A stretch of DNA of 64,000 nt from the NCBI GenBank assembly GCA_027704905.1, contig CM051001.1:26553237-26617236 (forward strand). The letters run 5' to 3'. The first letter of the stretch is position 1. Each line of letters starts with the position of its first letter. The DNA is from Muraenolepis orangiensis (lineage: Eukaryota > Chordata > Actinopteri > Gadiformes > Muraenolepididae). Under the pieces are notes generated by a model. It searched no databases and was not told the origin of the DNA. It was given only the letters and a program-made list of their open reading frames with translations. The position numbers were made by a program, and so were the translations under genes. This document shows positions 8,489-19,359 of this stretch, in pieces.

Positions 8489-10900
8489 TCACATTCCGTT
8501 GTAGGCGGGGCCTCCGCTGCCCTCGGGCACCACCCAGTTGATGTTCTGACTCGGGTCCTTGATGTCACACGTCTTGCAGTGGACGCAGTTCTGGGCGTTG
8601 ATCTGCAACCGCATCCCCTCACCGCTCTCAGACGGGACGTACTCGTACACACCTGGAGAGGGGCGGAGTCTAGATCATACACTTGGAGAGGGGCGGAGTC
8701 TAGATCATACACTTGGAGAGGGCGGAGTCTAGATCATACACTTGGAGAGGGGCGGAGTCTAGATCATACACCTGGAGAGGGGCGGAGTCTAGATCATACA
8801 CCTGGAGAGGGGCGGAGTCTAGATCATACACCTGGAGAGGGGCGAGGAGTCTAAATCATCCTGATATTTCTCTTAATGTTCTTAAATCATAATTGGCATT
8901 CCACCTAAACCCTCACCAAGTTTTATAGAAATAAGTTAATATCTTTGCTAGTAACTTTATGAACAATAACACAATAGTATCTCCACATGCTGAAGAATCT
9001 TTCAAAACATTCCTGGAACCAAAACCTTCAACTGTTCCCATAAGCTATCTAACCACCAAGTTTTGTCATAACATAAAAAAACAAAAACAATTTAGAGTAA
9101 ACAGGTAGACAGACGGGTGAAAACATAACCTCCGCTCCATCTTGATGGAGGAATTGAGTGTCGTAGTGGAGGTGTACCTGCAGGACAGAACCTCTGCTCC
9201 GGTCCGTCGTACAGGGCCAGGTTGCGGTTCACGGGGACACTGTCGTCCTTCAGGGTGAGGTGGGGGGGCTGGTCTCCCTCGTGGTTGGTTCCGCTGAGCG
9301 CCACGGAGGACAGCAGGTCGAAGCTCAGCTTGCCGTCTGGTTTGGGGTACTCGATGGCGACGCAGTCTTTGGCCAGCTTCAGCTGGTCCGAGTCCAGACC
9401 TGCCGGGGTTCAATGACGGAGAAGGCTTTTACCGTTTCAGATCTAATTAAATGTGAGATTGGCCGATGCTTCCCTTGGCAGTGTACTATCTGTACTTCTA
9501 TCTTCTAGTTCTCCTCTCGGAAACCTCGTTAGAGTGAGAAGGGGGTCCTACCACAGTGTTTCAGGGTCCAGGGCTCCTTCCCCCTGAGCATCCAGTAGAA
9601 GACTCCGGTGTACAGCATCCCTCCATACAGACCAAAGTAGTTGTGGAAGGACGGCCGGATGTTCCTCACCGCGTGAAGCTCCTTCCACACCCACGACTTC
9701 TTTAGGCTCTCTGCATACTCTGGGACATGGAGACCTGGAACAGAGACCACCAGGTGATGGGACCACCGGGTGAGACCAGGACTTAGGGGTGGGCTGAATC
9801 CTTGTCCTTAGTAATAGATCATTCTTCATTCAATCATGTGATAAGCCTCATCAATAAAGAGACAACTGGTAAATCCTGAAGAAGGTTTGAGCCTCTATAG
9901 TCTGGTTTGGAACAGCTTTGGTTCTCCAACATTTTGTACGGTTTATGGAAAAGGGTGAAACCCAAGCTGCCTTATTCATAAAACACACCGGCCACCAATA
10001 CCAACAGTGGAGGGAAGGAGTCTGTACCTGAGGAGGAGGACTCCTCTGAGAGTCTAGGGGGAGGAGCAGGAGGAGTGGGTACCTGAGGTGGAGGACTCCT
10101 CAGAGTCTAGGGGGAGGAGTCTGTACCTGAGGAGTGGGTACCTGAGGTGGAGGAGCAGGAGGAGTGGGTACCTGAGGTGGAGGACTCCTCAGAGTCTAGG
10201 GGGAGGAGCAGGAGGAGTGGGTACCCGAGGTGGAGGACTCCTCAGAGTCTAGGGGGAGGAGTGGGTACCCGAGGTGGAGGACTCCTCTGAGAGTCTAGGG
10301 GGAGGAGCAGGAGGAGTGGGTACCCGAGGTGGAGGACTCCTCTGAGAGTCTAGGGGGAGGAGCAGGAGGAGTGGGTACCTGAGGAGGAGGACTCCTCTGA
10401 GAGTCTAGGAGGAGGAGCAGGAGGAGTGGGTACCTGAGGTGGAGGACTCCTCTGAGAGTCGAGGGAACACGGCCTCAGCAGCCAGCATCCCGCTCTTCAT
10501 GGCCGTGTGAGTCCCTTTGATCTTGGGGACGTTCATGAAGCCAGGGCTGCAGCCAATCAGAAGGCCTCCGGGGAACGTCAGCTCTGGGAGGGACTTCAGA
10601 GGTCACGGGATCATCCAGGGCTGACCTCTAACCTGCTTCACTGTTAACTGTACTAGAGATAGTGTGTATGAAGGTGTATTTAGTAGTAGTGTATTCAGTA
10701 GTAGTACCATCTGATATTCATGATGCTGCTGCACTACTGGCCCTTTAAATGCTTTTAAAGATTTTTGTAAAAAACATGTACATTCAACACATGTACAAAT
10801 CATTTAACAGTCACTTTGCTGCTCTTGTTTAGAGGGAATGGGGAGTAAGCATTCCAATGTACCTGTTGCAATTGGCCAATAAACATATCTTGTATCTCTC

Positions 10901-10932
<32 letters not shown>

Positions 10933-13900
10933 CTATCTATCTCAGTGGCGGCTGGCAGTAAAGAAAGTTGTAAAAGTTGGGGAGGAAGGAAGGTGCCTCA
11001 CTATCAATCTTGACAGTGTATTAGTGGGTAATTTGAGCAGACAAGCAGAACAGACTTGAGATCGATTGTGATCTGAGGGGGAAGAAGCCTTGTTTAATGA
11101 AAGAGATATTTATCTACTTTATTAATGATGAATATCTGGAAAGTCTAAAAATAAGTTCTTTGGCGTCATGCGCCTGGAACGCTTTTTGACTCAGTTTTCT
11201 GGAATGAGGAATTGACCATTCACCAGCGCAGGGAGCTCTGCTGATTGGTTCACAGAGCCTCTGGCTAGACCCGCCCTCAGGGAGGATGGTCCTCCCTTAC
11301 TGCCGTACACGCTCATGTTAAAATCAGGACTCACCGTCCGTCCGAGCTTGGGGAGGATGGTCCTCCATACAGTAATCTTAATAAGCAGTAGGGGGCGCTG
11401 TTGGTACTTTGACACGGGACATGATTGTTGTGCCTTCGAAGTGTTAAAATAGTAATATTATTCTCTGAAATTCGAGGGAGGATGGTCCTCCCTTTCCTCA
11501 ATGGACCAGCCTCCTCTGGGATATACGGTATAGTAGTATTATAATAGTACTGACCTGGACCCCTCCCTCGTTGAGGGCCCGGGCCCCATACCCGATCCGC
11601 TCGCCTCCCTCCAGGGTCCGTGCTACGAACGGGTGGTGCTTCCAGCGCTGGAACTCTCTGAAGGGACTCAGGTAGGGGTTGGAGTAGTCCAGACCCACCT
11701 GGGGAACACACCAGAACCAACACATCAACACTGAGGAACCAAAGCATCCTGACCCTCATTATCCCCTCCCCCAACCACCTCTTTCCTCCCCCCTCCCTTG
11801 ACTTGACCCATCGCCTTCCTTCCCCCCCCCTCCTTCCACGTTCTTCCTCCTACTTACCTCCCCCACCTCCACATCCCACCTCCTCCCTCCCCCCCTGACT
11901 CACCACGAAGCCCAGGGCCACCAGAGGTTCTCCCTCGTTGAGGTGGTAGAGGAAGGAGCCTCCATACGTGTTCCTGTTCAGGGGCCAGCCCACCGAGTGC
12001 TCCACCCGACCGGGGCGCCACTTCTTCTCATCCACTACCCACACCTGGTGACAGGGTGAGTGTTGGGGTGAGAGGGTGAGGGTTGGGGGGGAATGACTGA
12101 GTATTAGGATGAATGAGTGAGTGAGTATTAGGATGAATGACTGAGTGAGTATTAGGATGCATGAGTGAGTATAAGGATGAATGACTGAGTATTAGGATAA
12201 ATGAGTGGGTATTAGGATGAGTGAGTATAAGGATGAATGACTGAGTGAGTATTAGGATGAATGAGTGAGTATTAGGATAAATGAGTGAGTATTGGCATGA
12301 CGAAGTGAGTATTGGATGAATTACTGAGTGAGTATTACGATGAATTACTGAGTAGGTATTAGGATGAATGAGTAAGTATTAGGATGAATGAATGCTGTAC
12401 CTCCTTCAGTCCGATGGCGTAGGTCTGAGGTTCACAGTTCTGCCGCAGGTTGAATTTCCGGTACAGCTGCTTGGCTAGATGGCCATGGCAGCCCTCTCCG
12501 AACAGAGTCACCTTGGCGTGAAGCTCCATCCCTCTCTCAAAGTTGTCCTGGAGAGGAAGAGATTTAAACTACTAACCCTCTACCAGCTGCCCTCGAGCCA
12601 GGCACTACCAACCTTCCTTGAACCAGGCAGAGAGGCAGGGATAAACTACCAACCCCCAATTATCTGTCCTGAATGTGTCATTGTGTCAGTTATTGTGAAG
12701 ACAGAACATGAATTATGAACGGATTATTGTGGGTAAAGAAGGAGAGAACAGTCATGGTATGGATGGAGAACCCTGTCACCACTAGGGGTTCCCCAGGGAT
12801 ACATTTCTCAACCTCATATGTTTCTACCTTGGGAGATCCGTCCTTGGCGATGCCTACATCGTTGGTGGCGATGCCTTTCACACTGCCGTCCTCATGGAAC
12901 AGAACCTGGAGAACAGAGACAGGTTCAGAACCCTCTGGAGAACAGAGACCAGGTTTAGAACACGTGAGGTGTGTATAGGTGATCTCCAAGTCACGTGACT
13001 TGTAGAGGTCACGTGTCACCTCTCTCTAAGTCACGTGACCTCTGTACAAGTCACGTGACCTCTCTACAAGTCACGTGACCTCTCTACAAGTCACGTGACC
13101 TCTGTACAAGTCACGTGACCTCTGTACAAGTCACGTGACCTCTGTACAAGTCACGTGACCTCTGTACAAGTCACGTGACCTCTGTACAAGTCACGTGACC
13201 TCTATACGTCACGTGACCTCTGTACAAGTCACATGACCTCTCTCTAAGTCACATGACCTCTGCAGCAGCGTATCCTGGGTATAGCTCCACCCCCAGCTCC
13301 TCCGCCTGCTCCCCCAGCCAGCGGACCAAGTTACCCAGACGGACTATGAAGTTGCCGTGGTTGTTCATGGGGAGGCCTGGAGGACACACACACACACTGC
13401 CATTGGTTTGAAGTACGGAATAAAACTTTGACAAAGAGAACGTTGAAAGCTCCAGTAGCTGTTCAATAGAACATGAAGAACATGGAGAAAACAGAACAGA
13501 TACATACTCCGTACAGGAAACACTAACACACACCTGGCAACATGGGGACCGGGATTCTGTGCTTCTCTGTTAGGATGCTGAAAATATCCTCTGTTACTGG
13601 AGTGTGGAGGGGGGCCTGAGGGAGAGGGGGGAGAGAGGGAGAGAGAGAGAGAGAGACGGGGAGAGAGGGTGAGAGAGGGTGAGAGAGGGTGAGAGAGGGT
13701 GAGAGAGGGACAGAGGGCGGGGAGAGACATAAATAGAGATATAAACAGAGATCAGATTATATTTCAGCTCTTGTCTCTCCCTGAACCTCCCCCCTGGCTG
13801 AGAGGTGTCTCCCACCAGGGCAGGGGGGGGAGACCTGGGGACCCTTACCCCTCGCTCCTTCCAGTCGGGCAGCAGCTCGTTGAGGGCGCTGGGCTCCAGA

Positions 13901-15582
13901 CAGGCCCCTGAGAGGGTGTGGGCCCCAATCTGAGACGCCTTCTCCACCACACACACCCGCACCTCCCGCTCCTCAGCCAGCGCCAGCTGCTTCAGGCGGA
14001 TGGCGGCAGACAGACCGGCCGGACCTCCGCCCACGATCACCACGTCAGCCTCGTCCGCAAACCTCTCCATCTCCACCCCTGACGTAGAAACAGGCACACT
14101 GCCTCTATTGGATGAACCGGGTTAGACAACCTCTATCCTGCATCATGGGATATAGTGTGGACATAGGCGTACATTAGTTCTACACTTGTTTTGCAGTGCA
14201 TTGTGGGTACAACGTATCCAGACTCCATGTCCCTCTAGTGAACGTTACGGTCCCAGAAAGGTCTACGTATTCAGGAAAACTAGGAATGGGTAGAAGACCA
14301 CCAAGTGTACATGAACTACTGTTCCCATGGTGCAGTTCAACTCCACCCTCCGATATCAGCCTTGGTACATTTAGTTGCTCCAGAAGTTTTCTCCAATTCC
14401 ATGCATAACTTTCTGAGTTATCTAGCTTATAGTGTTGTGGATAATTCAACCTACACTCAGGTTGGAGACTATAAGAAGGAAACTTCTTATAATCTTAAAG
14501 AGAACTGTTTATTATCATACTAGATCAACTAGACATCAGGTACTAACCTAGTTAGCTTAGATTTTATGGCATTGTAGTGATAGTATAAAGACCAATTTCT
14601 TACACAACAGACAGACACAGACAGAGAGAAGGACAGACACAGACAGACAGACAGACAGGGGTGAAAACATCAAAAACAAAAACAGCATAGAACATAAGAG
14701 TCTGTTCTAAACCAACGTGCACCAGAACCACAGTCAGTAAAAGTGACAGCCTGGTGCACAATACAGAACCAGGATGGATGCGATAGACTGCTGGTGTTGA
14801 TGGTCTCTGGTTCACAGACTTAAAAGGGGTCTGGCCCAACAGGGTTTCGAACCGGCACACCAGCGACTGCCGACCAGGCAGCGAGGGGACTCACCTTCCC
14901 AGCGGGGGTCCTGTGCCCGGGGATGGATGGTGTAGTGTGTGGTGATCTGGGACCGGAGGACATAGCGGGTGGTGATGGAGCGTCGGGAGGTGGAGTCGAT
15001 GGCCGCGGCTCCGCGGTCCCGCCGGGCCACTCTCAGGACCTGGACCCCCCGCCGTGCTGGGGGGGGATGGGGGGGAACACAGGAGAACCGGACTAGAACC
15101 CAAACCTCTCCTCCAGACAGAGGATATTCACTTGGTTTATGGATGCATTTATTATGAAATGTACTCCACAATACAAACAATCACACTACACCACCTGATT
15201 AACCATAACACGACCCCACCTGAATATGTGGTGTAGTGGAGGGTATAAGCAGGTGGTGTAGTGGAGGGTTTATTCAGGTGGTGTACTGAAGGGTGGAAGC
15301 TCCACCACCTGCTCCACCCTCCTGGTCTGTTCTCCCAGGGAAGGACATGGTACGCCTTGGCTTCACCTTTGGCCCACATATAGCACGTAGCATGTAGCTA
15401 CGTGCTGTACGGACCGTCCCCGGATGACCATCCGTTAAAGTGAGCCCTGATATGATCAATATCGATCATAGATATGATCGATATCGATCCTATACTTTAC
15501 ACATTCAATAAGAATAATAAGAATCACAATGACAACAGTGCTGGGACTCACCGTGAAGAGAACATCTGCCGGCGGGAAACAT
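8489..15582 (-). CDS. etfdh: Electron transfer flavoprotein-ubiquinone oxidoreductase, mitochondrial
   Basis: Thirteen exons in coding order: 15552-15582, 14895-15056, 13849-14078, 13534-13615, 13258-13376, 12828-12905, 12401-12547, 11904-12044, 11555-11698, 10434-10593, 9552-9734, 9178-9399, 8489-8652. They total 620 codons (human 617) with consistent phases. The enzyme moves electrons from ETF, reduced by acyl-CoA and amino-acid dehydrogenases, to ubiquinone in the inner mitochondrial membrane. Residues 1-60 are Arg-rich, like a mitochondrial targeting peptide. The FAD dinucleotide fold is VVIVGGGPAGLSAA (about 77-90). The C-terminus holds four 4Fe-4S ligands: C564 (RFCPAG) and C589, C592, C595 (NCVHCKTC). 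The end is GPAYNGM. The exon 5 donor (GAG then GTCATG) is weak but preserves the frame. Confidence 0.97.
8640..8850. repeat. Minisatellite that copies the last etfdh splice acceptor
   Basis: About seven copies of a 30-bp unit (plus strand core ACCTGGAGAGGGGCGGAGTC). On the minus strand each reads CTCCGCCCCTCTCCAGGTGT, which contains the acceptor of exon 13 (exon starts 8652). Three units keep CCAGGT exactly and three have CCAAGT. Confidence 0.9.
10020..10460. repeat. Minisatellite that copies the etfdh exon 10 donor
   Basis: About eight to ten units of about 45-60 bp. They repeat the end of exon 10 (minus strand CAGAGGAGTCCTCCACCTCA) and its donor GGTACC, followed by a CTCCTCCTGCTCC tract. 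The real junction is at 10434/10433. The units at lower coordinates are intronic copies. Confidence 0.9.
10630..10945 (+). repeat. Dispersed retroposon-like repeat plus AGAT microsatellite
   Basis: 10740-10905 matches the reverse complement of 2150-2485 (see that entry). It is followed by (AGAT)n and a short inverted ATCT run at 10903-10945. It lies in etfdh intron 9. Confidence 0.7.
10946..11554. other. Rest of etfdh intron 9, no gene
   Basis: It begins with CAGTGGCGGCTGGCA, an end typical of some hAT-derived miniature elements, and contains the phrase GGGAGGATGGTCCTCC three times (about 11280, 11350, 11475). It may be a non-autonomous DNA element, but no matching terminal repeat was identified. 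Confidence 0.3.
12060..12395. repeat. 20-bp minisatellite in etfdh intron 7
   Basis: Repeats of GAATGAGTGAGTATTAGGAT occupy nearly the entire intron between exon 8 (starts 12044) and exon 7 (ends 12401). Confidence 0.9.
12955..13260. promoter_or_regulatory. E-box array: 13 CACGTG motifs in a 20-bp minisatellite
   Basis: The 20-bp unit TCACGTGACCTCTGTACAAG repeats across etfdh intron 5, up to the exon 5 donor at 13258. Thirteen CACGTG hexamers can be counted: about 12961, 12992, 13009, and ten at 20-bp steps from 13032 to 13210. Two further units have CACATG. GTCACGTGAC is an ideal site for USF, MITF/TFE or MYC-MAX type bHLH factors. The repeat is seen directly; any enhancer role is inferred. 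Confidence 0.85.
13618..13722. repeat. GA-rich repeat at the etfdh exon 4 acceptor
   Basis: GAGAGAGGGT-type repeats on the plus strand form a pure pyrimidine tract on the minus strand, directly before the exon 4 acceptor (exon starts 13615). Confidence 0.8.
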
Positions 15583-15800
15583 GGTTAACATCCCGTGGTA
15601 TAATCAGACTATCTTTATTATGAGCTAAGAAGAGAGTTATTAAAGAGTTATAAAGTGGTTATACAACGAAGGGTTGACCACCATGTTGGTTTACTACCGA
15701 TCTCACACACCGCTTCATAATAAGGCTGCTGCGCGTGCGCTACTGCTGACACCTCTGCGCCTGCGCACGTCACACTGACGTCGACCAATCAGAGTTCACC
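15583..15800 (-). promoter_or_regulatory. etfdh promoter with NRF-1-like, CRE and CCAAT motifs
   Basis: Upstream of the etfdh ATG (15582) lie GCGCGTGCGC (15731-15740) and TGCGCCTGCGCACG (15756-15769), both NRF-1-like. TGACGTC (CRE core, about 15776-15782) and CCAAT (15785-15789) follow. NRF-1 control is typical for nuclear genes of mitochondrial oxidation. The motifs are seen; their use is inferred. Confidence 0.6.
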
Positions 15801-15802
15801 AT

Positions 15803-17095
15803 ATGGTTTAAAAGGCTTCGTTCATAAAGTTGAGTTTATATCGATTAATTCACTATATGGTTTATAAGGTTGTGTTTATATAGATTCATTCCCTATATAG
15901 TTTAAAGGCTCGTCATAAATTTAGTTTATATCGATTTTTGATTCTAATGTATGTCATTGCACAGCAAAGTACAGCGAAAATAATTTAGCATCTAACCAGA
16001 GTGCAAATGTTGCAGTAAAGTGCATGGTAGTATATCATTTACAGTTTACAGTTGCTAAAATATAGTCTACTAGGTATAACAACTGTTTAAAGATTACTTA
16101 TATAGTATGTGTGGGATATGAGCATAATATATATACATGTATATATACATTATACAAGTATAAGTATTTAACAGGTAGTGATCAGGGGTATGCCATTATG
16201 AAACACATGATAAATATATATAAATGTGTATACAGCAGGTAGTGAGCAGGGATATGCAGTTATATGAACAGTTGAAGATTAAAATATATATGGCAGGTAC
16301 AGTAATCTTATCAATAAATATGTCAACTATGGGTAGAGGTAGGTAGTGGCAAGGCAGTTCAAGACATTGATGGTGATTTATTATTATCGGATATATTGAG
16401 CAGAGGGGGTTGGGGAGGGTCTGTCTTCGTGGTGCAGGGAGATGACAGCTGAGGGGAAGAAGCTGTTCTTAAGCCTGCTTGACTTGGAACAAAGGCTTCT
16501 ATAGCGCCTGATGATGGTGTTTGTACCATGTACAGGAGTGCAGTCGTGTACATGGTATAGTTAAAGGTTTGGTTCATAGAGTTGAGTTGATATATATTCA
16601 TTCACTATATAGTTTAAAGGTTTGGTTCATAAAGTTGACTTTATATATATTCATTCACTATATAGTTAAAGGTTTGGTTTATAAAGTTTAGTTGATACAG
16701 ATTCATTCACTATATAGTTAAAGGTTTGGTTCATAACGTTTAGTTTATATAGATTTATTCACTATATAGGTAAAGGTTTGGTTCATACAGTTTAGTTTAT
16801 ATAGATGTATTCACTATATCGTTAAAAGGTTTGGTTCATAAGTTTAGTTTATATAGATGTATTCACTATATCGTTTAAAAGGTTTGGTTCATTAAGTTTA
16901 GTTTATATAGATTTATTCACTATATAGTTTAAAAGGTTTGGTTCATAAAGTTGAGTTTATATAGATTCATTCACTATATAGTTTAAAAGGTTTGGTTCAT
17001 AAAGTTGAGTTTATATAGATTAATTCACTAAATAGTTTTAAAAGGCTTCAGTTCATAAAGTTTAGTTTATATAGATTAATTCACTATATAGTTAA
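15803..17095. repeat. Tandem array (50-60-bp AT-rich unit), left part
   Basis: The unit has core GGTTTGGTTCATAAAGTTGA followed by TTTATATAGATTCATTCACT. Copies run 15803-15932 and 16561-17095 and resume at 21912-22245. The LINE fragment 15933-16560 and the Kolobok element 17096-21911 both interrupt this array. Confidence 0.9.
15933..16560 (-). repeat. 5'-truncated LINE 3' end
   Basis: The minus strand matches the 3' part of the LINE at 30370-32350. It has the end of the ORF (CTCAGCTGTCATCTCCCTG-type phrase near 16440) and a 3' UTR with TTACTGCAACATTT and ATTCTAAT-type tail. It is inserted in the tandem array. Confidence 0.75.
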
Positions 17096-17362
17096 AGGAA
17101 TACTTTACCAATAGGCTAGGAGAATCTGTATGTGTAGATAATTCTGTTTTCTACATATTCTGAAAATATGGTAGATTTCCGACTTCATCTAGTATTTTTA
17201 ATAGATTTTTATTGAAAAATGTATCGTAATTGCACTGGACGCCACCATTTTTACTAGTCATGTGATCGCTATGAAGCCGTTGACGTCATCAGTGCTCCGT
17301 TGTACACATGCAAAATGGTGAGTTATCGAGGTGAATCATCCAGTGAGGAAGAAACAATTTAA

Positions 17363-18082
17363 TTGAATGCAGAAAGAGGGGTTCAATCATATAGGTTTGA
17401 ACCAAGGAGGCCTAGGCCCGACAGGGGCAGCAGTAGCGATCAGGAGAATCATGCAGAAATTGCAGATAATCCGTTTTTAGGCAAAATCAATTTCGAGGAA
17501 GGACTTGGCCTGCCCGTCGGGGAATGGTGCGGTTACTTCGATCGGTGCACGGCAATGGAGAATCCGTTGATGAACTTGTGTTGTCACGAACTCGAAGAAC
17601 TTCAAGGCAGGCTCTATTCCGACAATCTTGACTGCGTCACACTACATAAAGAGTTCAACATGGTGGTGTTAGAAGAGGCTGTATTGAGGACTGCTTTGGT
17701 GGCAAAGAAGAATGTAAAACGAGAAAGTTTGAGCGAACCGATCAGAGAGAGGTGAGTACAACCAGTCAATGGCAAAATGTATGCTAAAATACAACCCACC
17801 AGCCATGCCTGACCATAGTCCTCGAAAAAGTGTATCTGATACAAAACATCATCACACGCATGATATGTTACGTCAGCTACATTATTTTTATTTTCTCACA
17901 GGACCTTCAGGCTTGCCGCTTATAGACACTTTACATGGTGGACCCACCAGAGGCTTGGTCTCCGGATAAGACGAGTAATTCCATCGTGTGTGGTGACAGC
18001 AGTAAGAAGCAAATGCCCAGACGAACAAGGAAATGACGTAGGCTTCAGAGAGGTTGATGATCTCGATGACACTGCCTATCCT
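17363..18082 (+). pseudogene. P2X7 C-terminal-domain-like gene of the Kolobok element, interrupted by an LTR
   Basis: Two exons, 17363-17751 and 17902 onward, join in phase 2 across a GT-AG intron. The product has GEWCGYFDRCTAMENP, NLCCHELEEL, DCVTLHKEFNMVVLEEAVL and, in exon 2, LAAYRHFTWWTHQRLG and RRVIPSCVVTAVR. This is the Cys-rich pattern of the P2X7 receptor intracellular C-terminal domain family, known in fish as stand-alone proteins of uncertain role. There is no channel part. The reading frame is cut at 18082 by a solo LTR. The true start may lie further upstream (a CAAAATGGTGAGT site at about 17312 could be a first exon). Confidence 0.75.
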
Positions 18083-18660
18083 TGTCACGGTTACGGTGGT
18101 TGGCAGGGGGCGTAGCCAAGCCACGTGCGCTGGCGTCGCACACACACCTGTCAACAATGGTTACGGTGGTTGGCAGGGGGCGTGACCAAGCCACGTGCGC
18201 TGGCGGCGCACACACACCTGTCAACAATTGCCGTGGCTGATTGCTAATCACCTCACCTGGAGTATATAGACCCTGGCTCCCCGTTACCCCGGTGTAAGGT
18301 CGTACTTCATGGTTGCTACGTTCTGCGTTAGTACATTCTGGACGTAATCGCCACGCTGATGTCCCGGAAATCCAGATCTGCGTTACGTTGTCTCGCGATA
18401 CTCCGGTCTATACGAGCTCCCCGGTAATTATAATTACCTGTCGCTACTCCGACCTCCCGGTACCCAGACTCCTCTCCCGTCCCGGACTACTCGCCGGTCT
18501 ACTACCTGCCAGTACTCCGCGGATCGACCTCCCGGTATCCAGACCCCTGGACTGTCCCTGATCACGCTCTGTTGTCTGTGTGCTTTAAATAAAGCTCTGT
18601 TATAGCTCCACTGTGTCTTGGTCTGCGTTCTGGGTCCCACCGAACTACCCACTCGTGACA
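18083..18660 (+). mobile_element. Solo LTR, Gypsy type, inside the Kolobok element
   Basis: Begins TGTCACGGTTACGG, ends CTCGTGACA, and is flanked by the 5-bp duplication ATCCT (18078-18082 and 18661-18665). It contains AATAAA at about 18590. The start resembles the LTRs of the Gypsy element at 39995-46695. The first 150 bp include a duplicated block with GCCACGTGCGCTGGC. Confidence 0.9.
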
Positions 18661-19359
18661 ATCCTGACTGACCACCGTGTTGACAGGCTGTGGAGTACAC
18701 ACGTAGGACAATTGTACAGGAGGACAATGAGTATAGGGTTTCTGCCAGCAAGGTGGATGAGTGAAGAGAGGACAATATTATAATTTCACGTCACTTTATT
18801 TTCACATTTTCTATCAGATTAAAAACAATATAAAAAAACATTGGCATTCACATTGTTACATCCTCGTTAGTTTACTTACATTCGTATAAACTGTCACTAT
18901 ACATCACAACAAATTAAAACTAGAATTTAGAAATTTTACTTGCCAGTCAATTTGAAGACCACCCCATCGGAATGACATGGTACTGGTAGGACTGGATGTG
19001 TCCTAGTTGACTAATTGAACTGTGTAGTGCACAGTGAAAATTTCCCTCGATAGCATAGCACACAGTTACTAGTATCGTGCTTAAATCACAATCAGTTCAG
19101 TAGTTAGTATGAAGCATGAAGTTCTAAAAATGTCATGATGATACTTGAGTGAGAGAGAGTCCAGTAAAACGAAGGAAGACCGCCCATATGATGGGGTAGT
19201 CATGTACGTATAATTAAGACCATCTTAATTATACATGGTGATACTCCAAAAAAAATCATCAGCACCCTGGAGATATCCTGTGTTCATTAGTGAACAATAC
19301 AATCATGCTGGTTTGACACGGGCTGTGCTTTCAAATATTTAGCTAAGCTTACATTGCTA

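Noticed and set aside
12985..13260. CRISPR-like regular spacing of palindromic 20-bp units
   Set aside because: No unique spacers: the entire unit repeats. The genome is eukaryotic and the region is an intron of etfdh.
14815..14895. tRNA-like segment on the minus strand with GGTTCGAAACC and a TTTT end
   Set aside because: The arms around the B-box-like sequence do not pair and no acceptor stem or anticodon arm could be drawn. It is within etfdh intron 2 and is probably a decayed SINE or chance.
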